From Diphasiastrum complanatum (taxonomy: Eukaryota; Streptophyta; Lycopodiopsida; Lycopodiales; Lycopodiaceae), in NCBI GenBank assembly GCA_029204225.1, contig CM055107.1:16051309-16115308 (forward strand): a stretch of DNA of 64,000 bases, written 5' to 3'. Shown here one piece after another: positions 47,708 through 59,559 of this stretch (positions are counted from its first letter, which is position 1; each line of letters starts with the position of its first letter). The translations under genes and the position numbers were made by a program. The notes beneath the pieces are model-generated. The model had not been told where the DNA came from, made no database searches, and was given only the letters and a program-made list of their open reading frames with translations.

Positions 47708-47983
47708 TGTTGGAAATAGGATAGATAATGTAATGCGGAAACTTCCTACTGTCTAATGCATGACTACGCCTATCAAAAATTGAACGAAGCAGTAGTGATG
47801 AAAATCACATTCAATCTTTAGCAACTAACTTTGAAATTGCTAGATACTAAGTGATTACGTAGCCAAACATAAAGTATTGAATTCTCAAACAATTTCTATC
47901 AGTTACAAAAGCAATATAGAAATGCATGCATTCTGACATATATTGAACGCAATAAGAAGATTATATTGATTCAGAAAAACAAA
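47708..47983 (-). repeat. Copia-7 5' LTR (confirmed part)
   Basis: Starts TGTTGGAAATAGGATAGATA. It aligns with the left LTR over its whole confirmed length, with about one difference per 15-20 bases by eye. The LTR should continue right, but its outer end cannot be placed. Confidence 0.8.
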
Positions 47984-49763
47984 ATCAGATGCCAATGAGC
48001 ACAAAATAATAGCACATAGAAACTGTGCACTCTAAGTTGTTTTTGAGTAATTGAGAATAAGTCTGATAATAAGCAGCTCAGTTGATAAGAAGTAGTGCAA
48101 TAGCAACTCTAAAATAATCTCTAAAGACTGCGCTAGAATGCTCAAGAGAGTTCAAGCTTGAAAGCTTGATAGAGAGCTAACAACAATACTTTCTGATTAT
48201 GAATGATCTGCTTGATAAGAGCATAGGAAGCGTCGTGTAATAATACTCAACTCCCTCACAATTCGCAATGTTGATTCGTTGCTTCAGATCTTGAAAAGAG
48301 ATGTATGAACAACTGATTTAAACTGAGTAATTTGGTCGTCAAATGCGATTGCCAATTGGCTAGTGTCCGCTGACATTCATCCAGTTCCTTATGAGAAATT
48401 GATTGCTGATACGCGGTAAAAATTGGCCATAAACAGTATGTCTGCATAAATGAACTAAAATTGTCACTCTGCAGAAATGATCTAAATTTGACACAGGCGA
48501 CAATGTCACAAAAAGGTGACAATGTCAACTTTTTGCGAAAAAGACATCAGTGTCATAAAATCTCATTTCCTTAATATTGGGGTAGCCCCACTCTTTGCCA
48601 GAGTCATTTCCTTAACATTCGAGGCACTTTGAAAAATGCGAAAAATGCGACTCTGCATTTTTACTCGCAAATCTTGACAGACAAAAAATGCGAAAAAGAC
48701 GACACTGCATTTTTTACATGTAATTCCTAACAAACGACACTATCTGGATTGTAGAGAGAGAAAATGCGACACTACTGTCAAACTCCGTGTATTTCTGCAG
48801 ACTGTATAAAAACACTTGTAATTCTGCAGACTGTGTAAAGACACGTGAAATTCCGTAGAACTGGATAAACAATGGATGAAGATTAAAGTCAATTAGTAAG
48901 AAGGAGAATAATCCAACACCTATAATAAGACTAAGAGAACTTATATTCTAATGCTAGATGGACCAATAGGTCAAAATATATGCTTTTATAGTGGAGAATG
49001 GGCACTTGGCTTCAATGGCTATTGGCCAATTTCTACCTCATTATTTGATTTTGAAACACCTCTTCAATCACTAACTTGACTTTCAGGCCTCTAAACCATT
49101 TAATCCTCACAAATAACCTAAAAGTCACTTGTATTGCTATCTATAAATGAAATAACAACGTGATCACTAGGTTTGACTTACTACACACACAAGGTGCCAA
49201 ATCTCTCACACTTATTCTACTTGATCTAGATCTATATACATGGTATGATGTACACCAAGCCTCAACACTCCTTGACAAACAAGGGTAAAGATTGTATTGG
49301 GGCTTGTGCCTTGATGTATTGCTAAGAGTTGGCATATCATTATCCTATGATTGTCCATTGACTTCTCAAAGACAAAATTCATATGTAGTTTTGATTCTGA
49401 ATTGCTAATAGTAAATCGCAAAGTAATGAATCTACTATTGAAAATCTATAAAAGATGATGCTTAACAATGGGACATGCTACCAACAACTTTCTATATTGT
49501 CGAAAACCAAAAATTATACTCAAAGTTCTAGTTAAGAGTATTTGAAGGATGACCACATATAAGTTGTTTTTTAATCATCATGCTTTAGTAGATCATGAGT
49601 GTCAGTAGCCGACTAATGGTCCACCCGCTCGACCATAGTTAGCTAGAAGCCTTAGAGTACTAAATATATATCTCACCAACCAAAGACCACAAGCTTGTGA
49701 TCAGCCTCAAGGCTGGGAGACAACTTTCTCACTATTGATTCGCTTACTAAGTTGTAGCTATAT
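47984..49763. other. LTR remainder and anonymous DNA; LTR-like motifs of another Copia
   Basis: 48540-48860 contains phrases found in the Copia-5 LTR (61.4-61.7 kb), for example GACACTGCA-TTTTTACATG-AATTCC and AAAATGCG-AAAA, in the plus orientation. A diverged LTR fragment may be inserted here. No gene is recognised to 49763. Confidence 0.4.
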
Positions 49764-49779
49764 CACTATAAGAAAAGGT

Positions 49780-50530
49780 GGCAAATACTGCGCAAAAAAT
49801 TGCAAAATAAAAATTTCTGCAAATTTTTTTGGTCGAAATTGTAGAAAGCCAAAAATTTGCGGAAAAAAATCCGCAGTTTATACCGATATGGCAGAAATTG
49901 CAAAAAATTGTCCGCAATTTCCACCGTCGTGGCAGAAATGGTGGAATAAATTGCGAAAAACTTCTGCAATTTTTGTCGTCATCACAGAAATTGCGAAAAA
50001 AAAGTGCGAAAAAGATTTTTCGCAATTTTTTGGTCGTGGCCGAAATTGAAGAAAATGTTTCCGCGGCAGAAATTGCAAAAAACATTGTAGAAAATTTTCT
50101 ACAATTTCTTTCGTCGTGGTAAAAATCACAGACAAAATTGCGGAAACAAAGTTTTGCAATTTTTAGGCCATGGCAAAAATTGCGAAAAACGTTTCCGCTA
50201 TGGACATTGCAGAAAAAACTGTAGAAAGCTGTCCGCAATTTTTCCCATCGTAGTAGAAATTGCAGACAAAATTGCGGACATAAATTTTCGCAATTTGCCA
50301 TGGCAGAAATTGCGGAAAACTTTCTGCGGCAGAAATTGCAGAAAAAATTGCAAAAAGTGTTTCGCAATTTCTCCCGTCATAGTAGAAATCGTAGAGAAAA
50401 CTGCGGAAAATTTTTTCGCAATTTTTAGACATGGCAGTAATTGCGTAAATTGTTACAAATTGCAAACGAAAATGCGGAAGATTTTTCGCAATTTCTACCA
50501 TCATGGCAAGAATTGCAAAAAAAAAAATCT
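49780..50530. repeat. CACTA subterminal repeats
   Basis: About ten degenerate units with GCAGAAATTGCGAAAA and its complement GCAATTTCTGC alternate with GTCGTGGCAGAAAT-type spacers. Units are close to palindromic. Similar short stretches recur at 50898-51040. In CACTA elements such subterminal arrays bind the TNPA-type transposon protein. Long open frames on both strands here are artefacts. Confidence 0.75.
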
Positions 50531-50544
50531 GTGATTTTTTGACA

Positions 50545-50899
<355 letters not shown>

Positions 50900-51289
50900 T
50901 CGTGGCAAAAAATTGAGAAAAACACATTTTCTGGAACTTGTGGGCCAATATGGCAAAATTTGCGAAAAAGTTTTCTACAATTTATTGGTCATGGCAGAAA
51001 ATGGAGAAACAGTTGCTATGGCAGAAATTGGGGCTGTATGGTAGTAACAACACTTTCTATTGCCATTTCTTTTGTATCTTAAAATAGAAGTTATTCAATA
51101 TAGGATTTTAATTAAGATTGGTGCGTGATATATAAGCGCACATGCATAATGAAAATGATCAGTTGCATGTATAGTACATGTACACAAATGCATGCCATAT
51201 GGATTAAACTTTATGATTGCTTGATACACATAGCTACATACATTAATGTTTGAAAATATGCATGTACTGGATCTATATATACGAGTTTT

Positions 51290-52085
51290 GGTAACATGTG
51301 GGTTGTTAAAAAAAACTTTATGATTGCACAATGTGCTAACATTACAAGCATAATGATGCAATACAACATTCCAATTCATTGCCATCGGGTCCTGGACATA
51401 AAACACTTGTTGCACATGCTCAAGCATAACAAATGGCTAATCTTCCATGCTAGTTTGTCGGAGTGTTTTTGTTACATCTATCAAGCAAAAACCATTGTTG
51501 TCCATCCTCATGCTTGCATGTTTTTTGGCTATATTTGGTTTCACCCATTTATCGTAAAGAAGAATAATGAATTGAAACCATACTCAATTTCCAAAATTTT
51601 GCAAATCCATCCAAAATTACAAAGATTGGTTGAAATAGGATTTCTATCTCTCACACTACTGAGGCTCCAAGTTGTAAAACATGCGGTAATACCACTGTCT
51701 TGAGTTACTTTACTCAAATCTTCATCCCTAGTATGAAAATGATAGCCATTCACCCAGAGACCTGAATATGATGTTGCATGGTGAGTTGGTCATGTTGCCA
51801 AATCAATCAATATGGAATCTAGCATCTCGCCTGCTTCATGAAGTTCATTTACCTAGTATTCAAAAGAAAAAATAGCTAATTATATTAATTCCATGACAAA
51901 GCGTGAAAATAAATTACACGTTAGAAACGTTAGAACTTCGAAATATCATGTTCAGAACATAAAGTAGAAAAATCCTTTTTCAAGAGCCATTTTGGAAAAT
52001 CATTTGCATTGTAATCGAAGTTGATGGCATCTTTAGTCCTTTTCTTTTGCAACATAGCCATATCGTTTTCAAATTTCTTGTTAAT
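51290..52085 (-). pseudogene. CACTA transposon protein, DUF4216-like region
   Basis: Minus strand, in order: FPKWLLKKD (about 52000), then GLWVNGYHFHTRDEDLSKVT, QDSGITACF, GWICKILEIEYGF, then DNNGFCLIDVTKTLRQTSME, one stop, and PFVMLEHVQQVFYVQDP followed by WNVV. This order (W-V-NG-Y-F-TR..; I-E-Y; FCLI; PF-A-QV-YV-DP) is that of DUF4216 in plant CACTA transposon proteins. Frameshifts near 51530 and 51860, plus stops, show decay. No tnp2 transposase core is seen; it would lie upstream, beyond the Gypsy insertion. Confidence 0.75.
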
Positions 52086-52113
52086 ATAACAAACACATTA
52101 TATGAGTTCTTTC

Positions 52114-52827
52114 TGTTGGAGGGTTTGCGGATCTCAAGGCAACCCTAACCCTAGTTAATAAGTGAGAGGGATTTGGCACCCTGCGTGTGTAAGTCCAACC
52201 CAATGATCACATAGTTATTTGATTAATTAGAATGTTAATAAAAGGACTTTAGGCCTTCTTGCGAGACTTTTAATGTCGCAGGGCCTAAATGTCAAGTTAG
52301 TGAATAAAGTTGGGTTTCCCTCCAGTTTTGATGGTTCCCACACTTTTTTAAATTTGAATAAAAAGAGAGGCAAGACTGGACCAATAGGATTCAGAGGCCA
52401 GGGTCCTCCTCTCTACTATAAAAAGAGACCAACTCAAGTTGCGCCTGATGTTCATTTCCTCATTTCAATAAAGCAGATTGGTTCTCTTTAGAAATAGATT
52501 GATGAATGTCCTTGCTCTTCCTTTCTTTTCTTCCATTTCTCATGCTTTCTTTGGATTTTGCTAATTGTTGGATTTGATCATTATTGGGATTGCTATTTCT
52601 TATGTTTTTTGTGAGAGAGAAAGGGAGAGAGAGAAGAGTAAGTTTCTATCATTGTTGTGGATTTAGGGTTAATGGATGTAGTGTTAGATCCTCCATTTAT
52701 GATGAAATCTGAACTATACTATCGCTCTCATGGAAACGAACCTACGCGTGACAACTAACTCCGTCTCTTTGATGCTAGATTGACTAGATCTTGGATTCAG
52801 GTTAGGCAAGGAAAGAAATCCACTACA
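52114..52827 (+). repeat. Gypsy 5' LTR
   Basis: Starts TGTTGGAGGG and ends CACTACA, 714 bp. It contains AAAAGAGAGG and TATAAAAAGAGACC (about 52428-52441), a TATA-like box for element transcription. Confidence 0.7.
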
Positions 52828-52850
52828 ATTTCGGCACTGTTGTCGGGGAG
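52828..52850 (+). promoter_or_regulatory. Gypsy primer-binding site
   Basis: ATTTCGGCACTGTTGTCGGG, followed by GAGC, a mutated form of the TTTGGCGCCGTTGCCGGGGA sequence that follows the LTR in many plant Gypsy elements of the Athila/Tat type. It starts directly after the LTR CA. Confidence 0.7.
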
Positions 52851-54061
52851 CTACGCCAATTTTTCAGTTTACAACATGTTTGGTTGATGGTTAGCTTGCA
52901 TTAGACATCTTGTCGTAGCATGAATAGTGTTAGATCTGCATTTTAGAGTTAGTTTGGGATTGATTTTGCTTGATTTGAGTGGATTTGCTTCTTTGAAATC
53001 TAATCTGATTATTAAACATGGAAAGCTATTCAGATCACCAATCTTAAGATCCATTTGGATCTGAGATATCAGAGAAAATAACAAAAATTGGTCAAATCTG
53101 TCAAATTTGGTCAAAAAGAGACAAAAAACATCATCAGAGCTCAAAACTTTTTACCCTCTTTCTGGAAACCTTCTCCGAGTTGCAGACACCTTCGGTTTTG
53201 TTTAAAAAACCTTCAGTTTGAAGGGCGAAGATTAATTCTCAGCAGATTTCCAGAAACATCAAAAAAACCACCAAAAAAAATACCAAAAATTATCAAAACC
53301 CTAAAAAATATAGAAAAAGAACCTTCGCCCGATTCACTGTGCTTAAATGTGATTCAGATCTATCTACTGCCAGGTCGACGAAGAATAATACCAAAAATAG
53401 AAAGGTTTTTAGAGGATCAGTTGTTATATTGTCATATTTTTGCCAAAAAGTCACTTTTTTGCAAAATTACCAGTATTACTCTTAATCCTTCGCCAGAACC
53501 TTTGCCGAGTTTCTAGAACATTTTATTTATAGAAAAATACTATTTTTGAGTTTGACGAAGATTCATCTTGATCAGATCACAAAAAATCTTGATTTTTATC
53601 CTCACCAGATTACAAAAACTGTATTTTCTTGTGTCAGAAACTTTCGTCCAATTTTTCATAGTTTTATCTAAGTCAGATCTTCCATCTGAGAAGTCGGCGA
53701 AGGTTATTTCCCAAGAAATTGCCATAAAAGTTTTCAGAGAGTTTTTATCTCAAAATAGCACTGTTGAACCTTCGTCGAGACAACCTTCGCCTAGAGAACA
53801 TTCGCCAGTCCTATTTTTAGTTTCTGATTTTTTAGATCAAGTCTCTATCAAAATTTGAATCAAATCTGATATATTCTGAATTGGATTTTGAGAGATTTAT
53901 CATTTTTTAGAAGTATCGATTGATCGAATTTCGGAAAGTTTTTCATCATATAGTATCAGATTCTTGAAAAGTTGAATAGAGCTTGCAGATCTAATCTGAG
54001 ACAATTTTTTTGGAAAAATCTATATCCAATCTCATTATCGATTTGATCTAAATTTGTAAAG
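52851..54061 (+). other. Gypsy untranslated leader with a recurring CTTCGCC motif
   Basis: No coding domain. Short phrases like ACCTTCGCC, CTTCGCCAG, CTTTGCCGAG and GGCGAAGG recur roughly ten times between 53180 and 53810 and once near 58950 in the 3' non-coding part. Overlapping open frames are unsupported. Confidence 0.5.
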
Positions 54062-55800
54062 ATGGCTGCCCTTGGAGCTGCTCCTAGAGGTGCTCCACAG
54101 GAGATAAATCCAATTATTGTTAGAAGAGCACCCCGATTGGATCTACCCAAATATAATGGATTAACAGATCCAGTTAGATTTCTTCAGATCTATGCTGAAT
54201 CCTATGAGGTCTATGGTGAGATTTATCCTCAAGATAAACTTAAGTTGTTTCCTATGGCCTTAACAGGTGCAACACAAGATTGGTATTATAACCAAGATGA
54301 AACTGAGCGTACAAATTGGGAGGTTGTTAAACGAGCCCTTATCACACGGTTCAAACCGCGGAAGTTTATGGAAGACCCTTTCCTACTTCTAAGTAAAATT
54401 AAAATGGAAAAGCGATCGAAAGGGTGAAACGTCTTAGATCTGAATGTAAACCCGAGCTGATTAATGAAAATGCCATGATTATGTGATTTTTGTCAGGTCT
54501 ACCTAAACGGATGAAACGTGAGCTGAAACGCCACAATGAGTATGCACTTTTGCAAAATGCTATGGACGATGCAATTCGGGAGGAGGATGAAGATTCAGAT
54601 GATGAGCCGAATGTCAGTATGTTGCCTTATACAGCAGGGCAGACTACTACGACATCCACCACTATTGCATCAACGAATGCCAATGCTACTGCAGAAATGA
54701 TGTTCAATGAGTTCGTGAAACTTGGGAAGACCCAGCAGAAACAGATGAAAAAGTTGCAGTTGCAATTTGATGAGAAGATCAAAGCATTGGAAAATTTCCA
54801 CGGAGAAGCGAACAAGGAACTTGAGAAGTTTGCAAAGATTTTTCCTACCAGGGAAAATATCTCGTGTTCTATTTGTACAGAAAATCACACAGTGAACGAG
54901 TGTCCTCAATTGAAAAAACAAATGGAAATCAGTGTTTGCCATTTGTGTAATTCACCTGACCATGAGACTGTTTTTTGCAACTTCAACCCTGGGATAATTC
55001 AGCAACAATATGCCCAGATGGGATATCGAGATCCATAGTATGGAGGAAATTCAGCAACAAGACTGCGACAATCTACTCTTGGATACTTGGAACGTGTAGC
55101 TTTGCCTGCCCCACCAAAACACTCCGCTCCTCCTGCCAATTTGATGGAACCAAAACCTTACGGAAGTGTTGAGCAATGGAGCTATGGTAATGATCAGGAA
55201 GGTGGATCTTCATAACAGTATGCCATTTATGCTGCCGCTCAACAACAAGCCTCGAGAAATTGGGCCAGAGCACCACTTGGATGCTTTGCATGTGGAGAAA
55301 ATCACAGAGTTGCAGAATGCCCAAATAAAGAAAAATTTGTATCATTCTGTCATGATTGTGGATATGGGCATTGCTATAAAGATTGTCCAGCAAGACCGAA
55401 GCCACCACCAGCTACAACACCTGTAAATTTGATAACAATCAAGCAAGGATTAGTATCTCAGAATAAACCAAATGCACCCTTGATGGTGGTCACCAGATTA
55501 CAAAAGCAAAAAGGACCAGTAGTGGATCCAGTACCTACTGATTCTATTCCATTGAACGATACGCCAACAGCATCGGGAGTCTATCCAAATCTTAATGCAG
55601 AAAAACGAAGATATCAGGATATGAGACAGTGGATTAAACATCTGCAAGAAGAAAAGGAACTTGAAGCTGCTAAAGTAACAGCTGAAGTTCGGTCTTCACC
55701 ATTGCAGCCTCCAAGAAATTTACGAACATATATGAATGATCAATTACATCATCACGAAGAACCTTTCAAGATGACTGAATTGGAAGCACCGCATACATAA
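54062..55800 (+). pseudogene. Gypsy gag with four zinc knuckles
   Basis: ATG at 54062 (MAALGAAPRGAPQE). The retrotransposon gag domain includes FPMALTGATQDWYYNQ and LITRFKPRKF, then a frame change at about 54415 and a stop at 54485. Zinc knuckles: CSICTENHTVNEC and CHLCNSPDHETVFC (54865-54980), then CFACGENHRVAEC and CHDCGYGHCYKDC (55280-55390). A coiled-coil-like stretch (KTQQKQMKKLQLQF) precedes them. Two more stops (55036, 55213) split the frame; 55429-55800 is a linker. Four knuckles is more than the usual one or two. Confidence 0.8.
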
Positions 55801-55806
55801 TTACTC

Positions 55807-56440
55807 ATGAACATTTTGTCTAGCAAGATCAATATTTCATTGGGAGGGTTCCTAAAGTTGGTGCCAAAAGCTAAAGAAGTCTTAGCGCAAAAGTTAGCTC
55901 AAGAAGAATCAGAAGACCATCAGAAGCGCCTTTTTGTGCTGGATTTGAATAATCTAACGATGTACTCCATGTTGGAGCCGCTTGGGAACAAAAGAATATC
56001 ACTTTGCCGATACAACAAGGACGATTTTCTAAAGAAGCAGTCGTGATAGATGGTGGTTTAGGAGTTAGCCTGATTTCTACAAAGCTATGTACAAAATGGG
56101 GCCTTACAAAGATTAAGCCTACTACTTTTGCTATTAAGCTAGCTGATCAAACGACAGTTCATCCACGAGGAATGGTGGAAGATATACCTATCAGGATTGC
56201 AGGAGTACAGTTCATCATTACTTTCGTTGTGATGGACTTACTAGAAGCACCAAATGTCTATCAAGTTCTCTTAGGACGTCCATGCTTACAAGTTGCGCAA
56301 GAAATTCATAACTGAGGTACTGGAAAAATCACTTTTGAAAATCGTGAACGTGTAGTTAAAGTTGATCCTACGACTTGGACTATCAAACTAGTGGTTCAAA
56401 AAGCGGATGACGATTCATCGACAACGGATCACACTTGTGA
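55807..56440 (+). pseudogene. Gypsy aspartic protease
   Basis: A linker (55807-56046) shifts frame into 56004-56315, which reads VVIDGGLGVSLISTKLC, the IDGG-type retropepsin active site common in plant Gypsy elements. Then come FAIKLADQTT, RGMVEDIPI and YQVLLGRPCL, the ILG-like second motif. A stop at 56313 and another at 56442 end it. Confidence 0.8.
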
Positions 56441-57629
56441 TTGACCAGAGAAAAAATTGGGAGTTCACTATGATTCTCAAATGGATATTGTCAATTGGAA
56501 CGAAGCTCTTGCAACAATTGATTGTACAGCATGATATATGTGTCAACAAGATATTCAATCAGAGATGAGTGAGATTTCCTTATTAGATCGAACTTTGAAT
56601 ACGCCAATCACGTTTCACTAAATGTGCTGAATGTAGCCTGGATATCAACGGAACCTCTACCAAATCCAATTGAGAATGATCTCATACCAGTGAGCCATGC
56701 CTTAACTTATGATGGCAATGCAGAACTTACGGATGAACAGATTCTACATCATATGCACCGATTATTCTAAGATGAAAGTTATTGTGAAATTGCCACCGCT
56801 AGCAACAATTTGAGGAGTTTATGTGTTTATGGGTCATGCGAACTACTATCGAATTTTTATTATCTTCTTTGCGAATTTAGCACGAACTATATACAAATTA
56901 ACTATTGTTCCTATTTAGACAGTAGAGGCGTTAGAAGCCTTTGAAAAGTTAAAAAAAGCATTGTCTTCAGCACCAATACTGCATTCTCCAGATTGGACAT
57001 TAGAGTTTCATGTTCATACAGATGCCTCAAAATATGCCATTGGATCAGTTTTTATGCAGCCAGGTGACTATAAGAAGGATTATCCTATACGATTTGCAAG
57101 CAGACAGCTTACAGATCCAAAGAAGAATTATTCAACAACAGAACGTGAAGCGCTAGCCATGATTTTTTCTGTTCAAAAATTTCGTCACTACCTCATGGAA
57201 ACGCACTTTGCATTTTATACAGATCATCAACCGTTACTTTACTTGGTAAACAAGACGTGTAATATTGGACGTATTGCAAGATGGTTATTATTATTGACTG
57301 AATTTGACTTTCGAATTGTGGTCAGAAAGGGGAAGCAACATTATCTAGCCGATCACGTTTTGCGAATTGAATCAACACCAGTTAATATTGAAGTGGATGA
57401 TGAACTGCCAGATGCTGCGTTGTTCTATGTTGAAGCAGTACATGAGTGGACGACAGATATTGTTGAGTACTTGATGCTAGGACAACTGAAATTCTCTTTG
57501 ACAAAAGTACAGAAAAGACAATTTTCCATAAGGCTCAACCTTATCAATCAATTGCAGGACAATTATATCGTCGTGGAGCAGATAATATGTTACGAAAATG
57601 TGTTTTATCGCATGAAATACCAGATTTAA
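56441..57629 (+). pseudogene. Gypsy RT remnant and RNase H
   Basis: 56441-56820 is stop-ridden and lacks the RT fingers, palm and YxDD box, so most of RT is deleted. From about 56822 the thumb/connection can be read (FMGHANYYRIFI, then EALEAFEKLKKALSSAPIL). RNase H is intact in 56961-57629: FHVHTDASKYAIGSVF, TEREALAMIFSVQKF, FYTDHQPLLYL and the IARWLLLLTEFDF block. It is followed by an integrase linker. Confidence 0.85.
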
Positions 57630-58714
57630 TCATGTTTTCACATGATGGCATGGGTGGAGGACACTTCTCTACAGACATTATTGTTCGCAAACTTTTGCAA
57701 TCCGGTTGTTGGTGGCCTACGCTTCATAAGAACACAGAAAATTTTATTCAGACATGTGATGTCTGCCAGCGAGCACGACGGCCTACTCGACAGAATTATG
57801 AATCCTTACATCCGGTTTTATCGCAAGCACCGTTTGAAAAATGGGGACTAGATTATGTTGGTCCTACTCATCCTGCTGCGCAAGGATCTCAGGCCCGATA
57901 CATTATCGTCGCAACTGATTATATGACCAAGTGGGTTGAAGCCAAAGCTGTCAAAGTGGCTGATGCGAAATCTACGGCCAAGTCTCTATATGAAAATATT
58001 ATAATCAGATTTGGATGTCCGATCGAAATTGTCAATGATCGGGGTACACACTTTGTTAATCAAACAATAAAGTGTTTACTGGAAGATTTTTTTGTTATAC
58101 ACAAATTTAGTACTCCCTATTATCCCAGAGGGAATGGCCAAGCTGAATTTTCCAATAAGATTCTCTACACTATTATGACAAAGACAGTTGAAGCGAGTCA
58201 GTCTGGTTGGGAACATAAACTGTATGCAGCATTATGGGCATTCAAAACCACTTACAAAAATAGTACAAATCAAACACCTTTTCAACTGGTTTATGGTCAA
58301 GATGTTGTTATGCCAATTGAATTTTTAATTCCATCTTTACGCATAGCAGCAACGGAACGATTAAATGATGATATGTCTTTACAACTCTGTCATGAAGCGT
58401 TGCACAAATTATGTGAAACCCGATTGATGGCAGTTCATGCCTTAGCAGCAGAGAAAGCCCGCTGCAAGGCGTGGCATGATCGTCGATTGCACAAGAAAGA
58501 TCTGGAGGCAGGATATCTTGCATTGATGTACAAAACCAAGCTGATCAAGGGCAAGTTGAAGTTTATCGGGGAAGGCCCATATAAAGTGAAGGAAATCCTG
58601 AACTATGGCGCAGTAATTCTTGAGCACTTGGATGGAAAACGATTTGATACTCCGATAAATGACAGCCGATTATGCAAGTTTTGGCAGCCTACTCCGCCAG
58701 TTCAGCAAGCTTGA
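57587..58714 (+). CDS. Gypsy integrase, open over 375 codons
   Basis: The HHCC zinc-binding part reads HDGMGGGHFSTDIIVRKLLQ and HKNTENFIQTCDVCQRA. The catalytic core has all three acidic residues: WGLDYVGP, VNDRGTHF and NGQAEFSNK. The C-terminal region continues through FQLVYGQDVVMPIEF and GPYKVKEILNYGAVILEHLD (GPY/F module) to CKFWQPTPPVQQA. There is no chromodomain. It is the only complete enzyme domain left in the element. It overlaps the RNase H frame by 43 bp in another phase, so one frameshift separates them. Confidence 0.9.
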   Translation: MLRKCVLSHEIPDLIMFSHDGMGGGHFSTDIIVRKLLQSGCWWPTLHKNTENFIQTCDVCQRARRPTRQNYESLHPVLSQAPFEKWGLDYVGPTHPAAQGSQARYIIVATDYMTKWVEAKAVKVADAKSTAKSLYENIIIRFGCPIEIVNDRGTHFVNQTIKCLLEDFFVIHKFSTPYYPRGNGQAEFSNKILYTIMTKTVEASQSGWEHKLYAALWAFKTTYKNSTNQTPFQLVYGQDVVMPIEFLIPSLRIAATERLNDDMSLQLCHEALHKLCETRLMAVHALAAEKARCKAWHDRRLHKKDLEAGYLALMYKTKLIKGKLKFIGEGPYKVKEILNYGAVILEHLDGKRFDTPINDSRLCKFWQPTPPVQQA

Positions 58715-59014
58715 TCTCAATATATTTTTTTTAAATTTTATTTGTTTTTCAAGTTTTTGTTTTTAGTATTTAATTTGCTGACTTTTTGGAAAAAGACAGT
58801 TACAAAAAAAATATATATATATATATAAGGAAAGACTGATGAGCAAAAGTCAGGAAGTCATCAGCATAAAGAAAAGGAAGCACAATATTTTTTTTATGAA
58901 AAATGACTTAGAAAACCACTATTTTGGGCAGATTTGGCCAATACAGTATCAGAAACCTTCGCTGAGCTCTTAGACTGTACATCCACCCTTGATTTATCTA
59001 AATTGAGGTGGGCA
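58715..59014 (+). other. Gypsy 3' non-coding remnant
   Basis: AT-rich, includes (AT)n near 58810 and a CTTCGC motif near 58950 like the 5' leader. A purine tract (GAGGTGGGCAAAGG, about 59003-59016) marks where a PPT would be, but Copia sequence follows instead of a 3' LTR. Confidence 0.5.
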
Positions 59015-59398
59015 AAGGTTTTTGACACCTACAGTAGCCTTATCTTCGACGGAAGATGAATATCGGGCACTCAACAATGCTACACAGGAAGCGGTATGGC
59101 TACGAAGATTGCTTGTTGATTTAGGTCAACCACAGGTGGATGTGACTACTATTTTTTGTGACAACCAAAGCTGCATTCACCTTGCCAAAAATACAGTTCT
59201 ACATGCTCGAACCAAGCACATCGAAATACATTATCACTTTGTTCGAGAGAAAATACTTGATGGAACCATTGATCTTGTTTTTTGTAAATCTGAAGATCAA
59301 ATGGCAGATATTTTTACTAAGTCATTAGGTAGATGTAAATTTGAAAAGTTTCTACTTTATTAGGAATAGAAGAATGTAATTTTATCATTGAGGGAGAG
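59015..59398 (+). pseudogene. Copia-4 fragment: end of RNase H
   Basis: Starts abruptly at TPTVALSSTEDEYRAL, then EAVWLRRLLVDLG, IFCDNQSCIHLAKNTVLHAR and KHIEIHYHFVREKI, to a stop at 59361. This is the last 110 residues of Copia RNase H. A purine tract (GAGGGAGAG) at 59390-59398 precedes the LTR. All upstream parts are missing. Confidence 0.9.
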
Positions 59399-59494
59399 TG
59401 TTAGAAACCAATGATAAACTTGTTACTATTTACGATTTATTGTTGACAATTGTTACCAAGTGTAAGTAGCTGTAGGCTAGTCTATAGTCAACTG

Positions 59495-59559
<65 letters not shown>

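Larger units (their letters stand above)
46272..47983 (-). mobile_element. Copia-7: deletion derivative with two LTR pieces and only gag
   Basis: LTR-like copies at 46272-46553 and 47708-47983 share about 280 bp in direct orientation. Between them are only gag, knuckle and the start of protease; integrase, RT, RNase H and the PPT are gone. The right copy continues beyond 47983 (true LTR is longer). The left is cut where protease begins, so one deletion joined mid-LTR to protease. Confidence 0.8.
52114..58990 (+). mobile_element. Gypsy (Ty3) retrotransposon lacking the RT core and 3' LTR
   Basis: 5' LTR, PBS, 1.2-kb leader, gag with four zinc knuckles, protease, a broken stretch where RT should be, RNase H and integrase on the plus strand. 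The end is lost: Copia-4 sequence begins at about 59015. No chromodomain follows the integrase. Confidence 0.9.

Noticed and set aside
49747-50367. 206-codon minus-strand ORF rich in Phe, Cys and Asn
   Set aside because: It lies in the CACTA subterminal array. Overlapping open frames on both strands follow from a repeated unit without stops.
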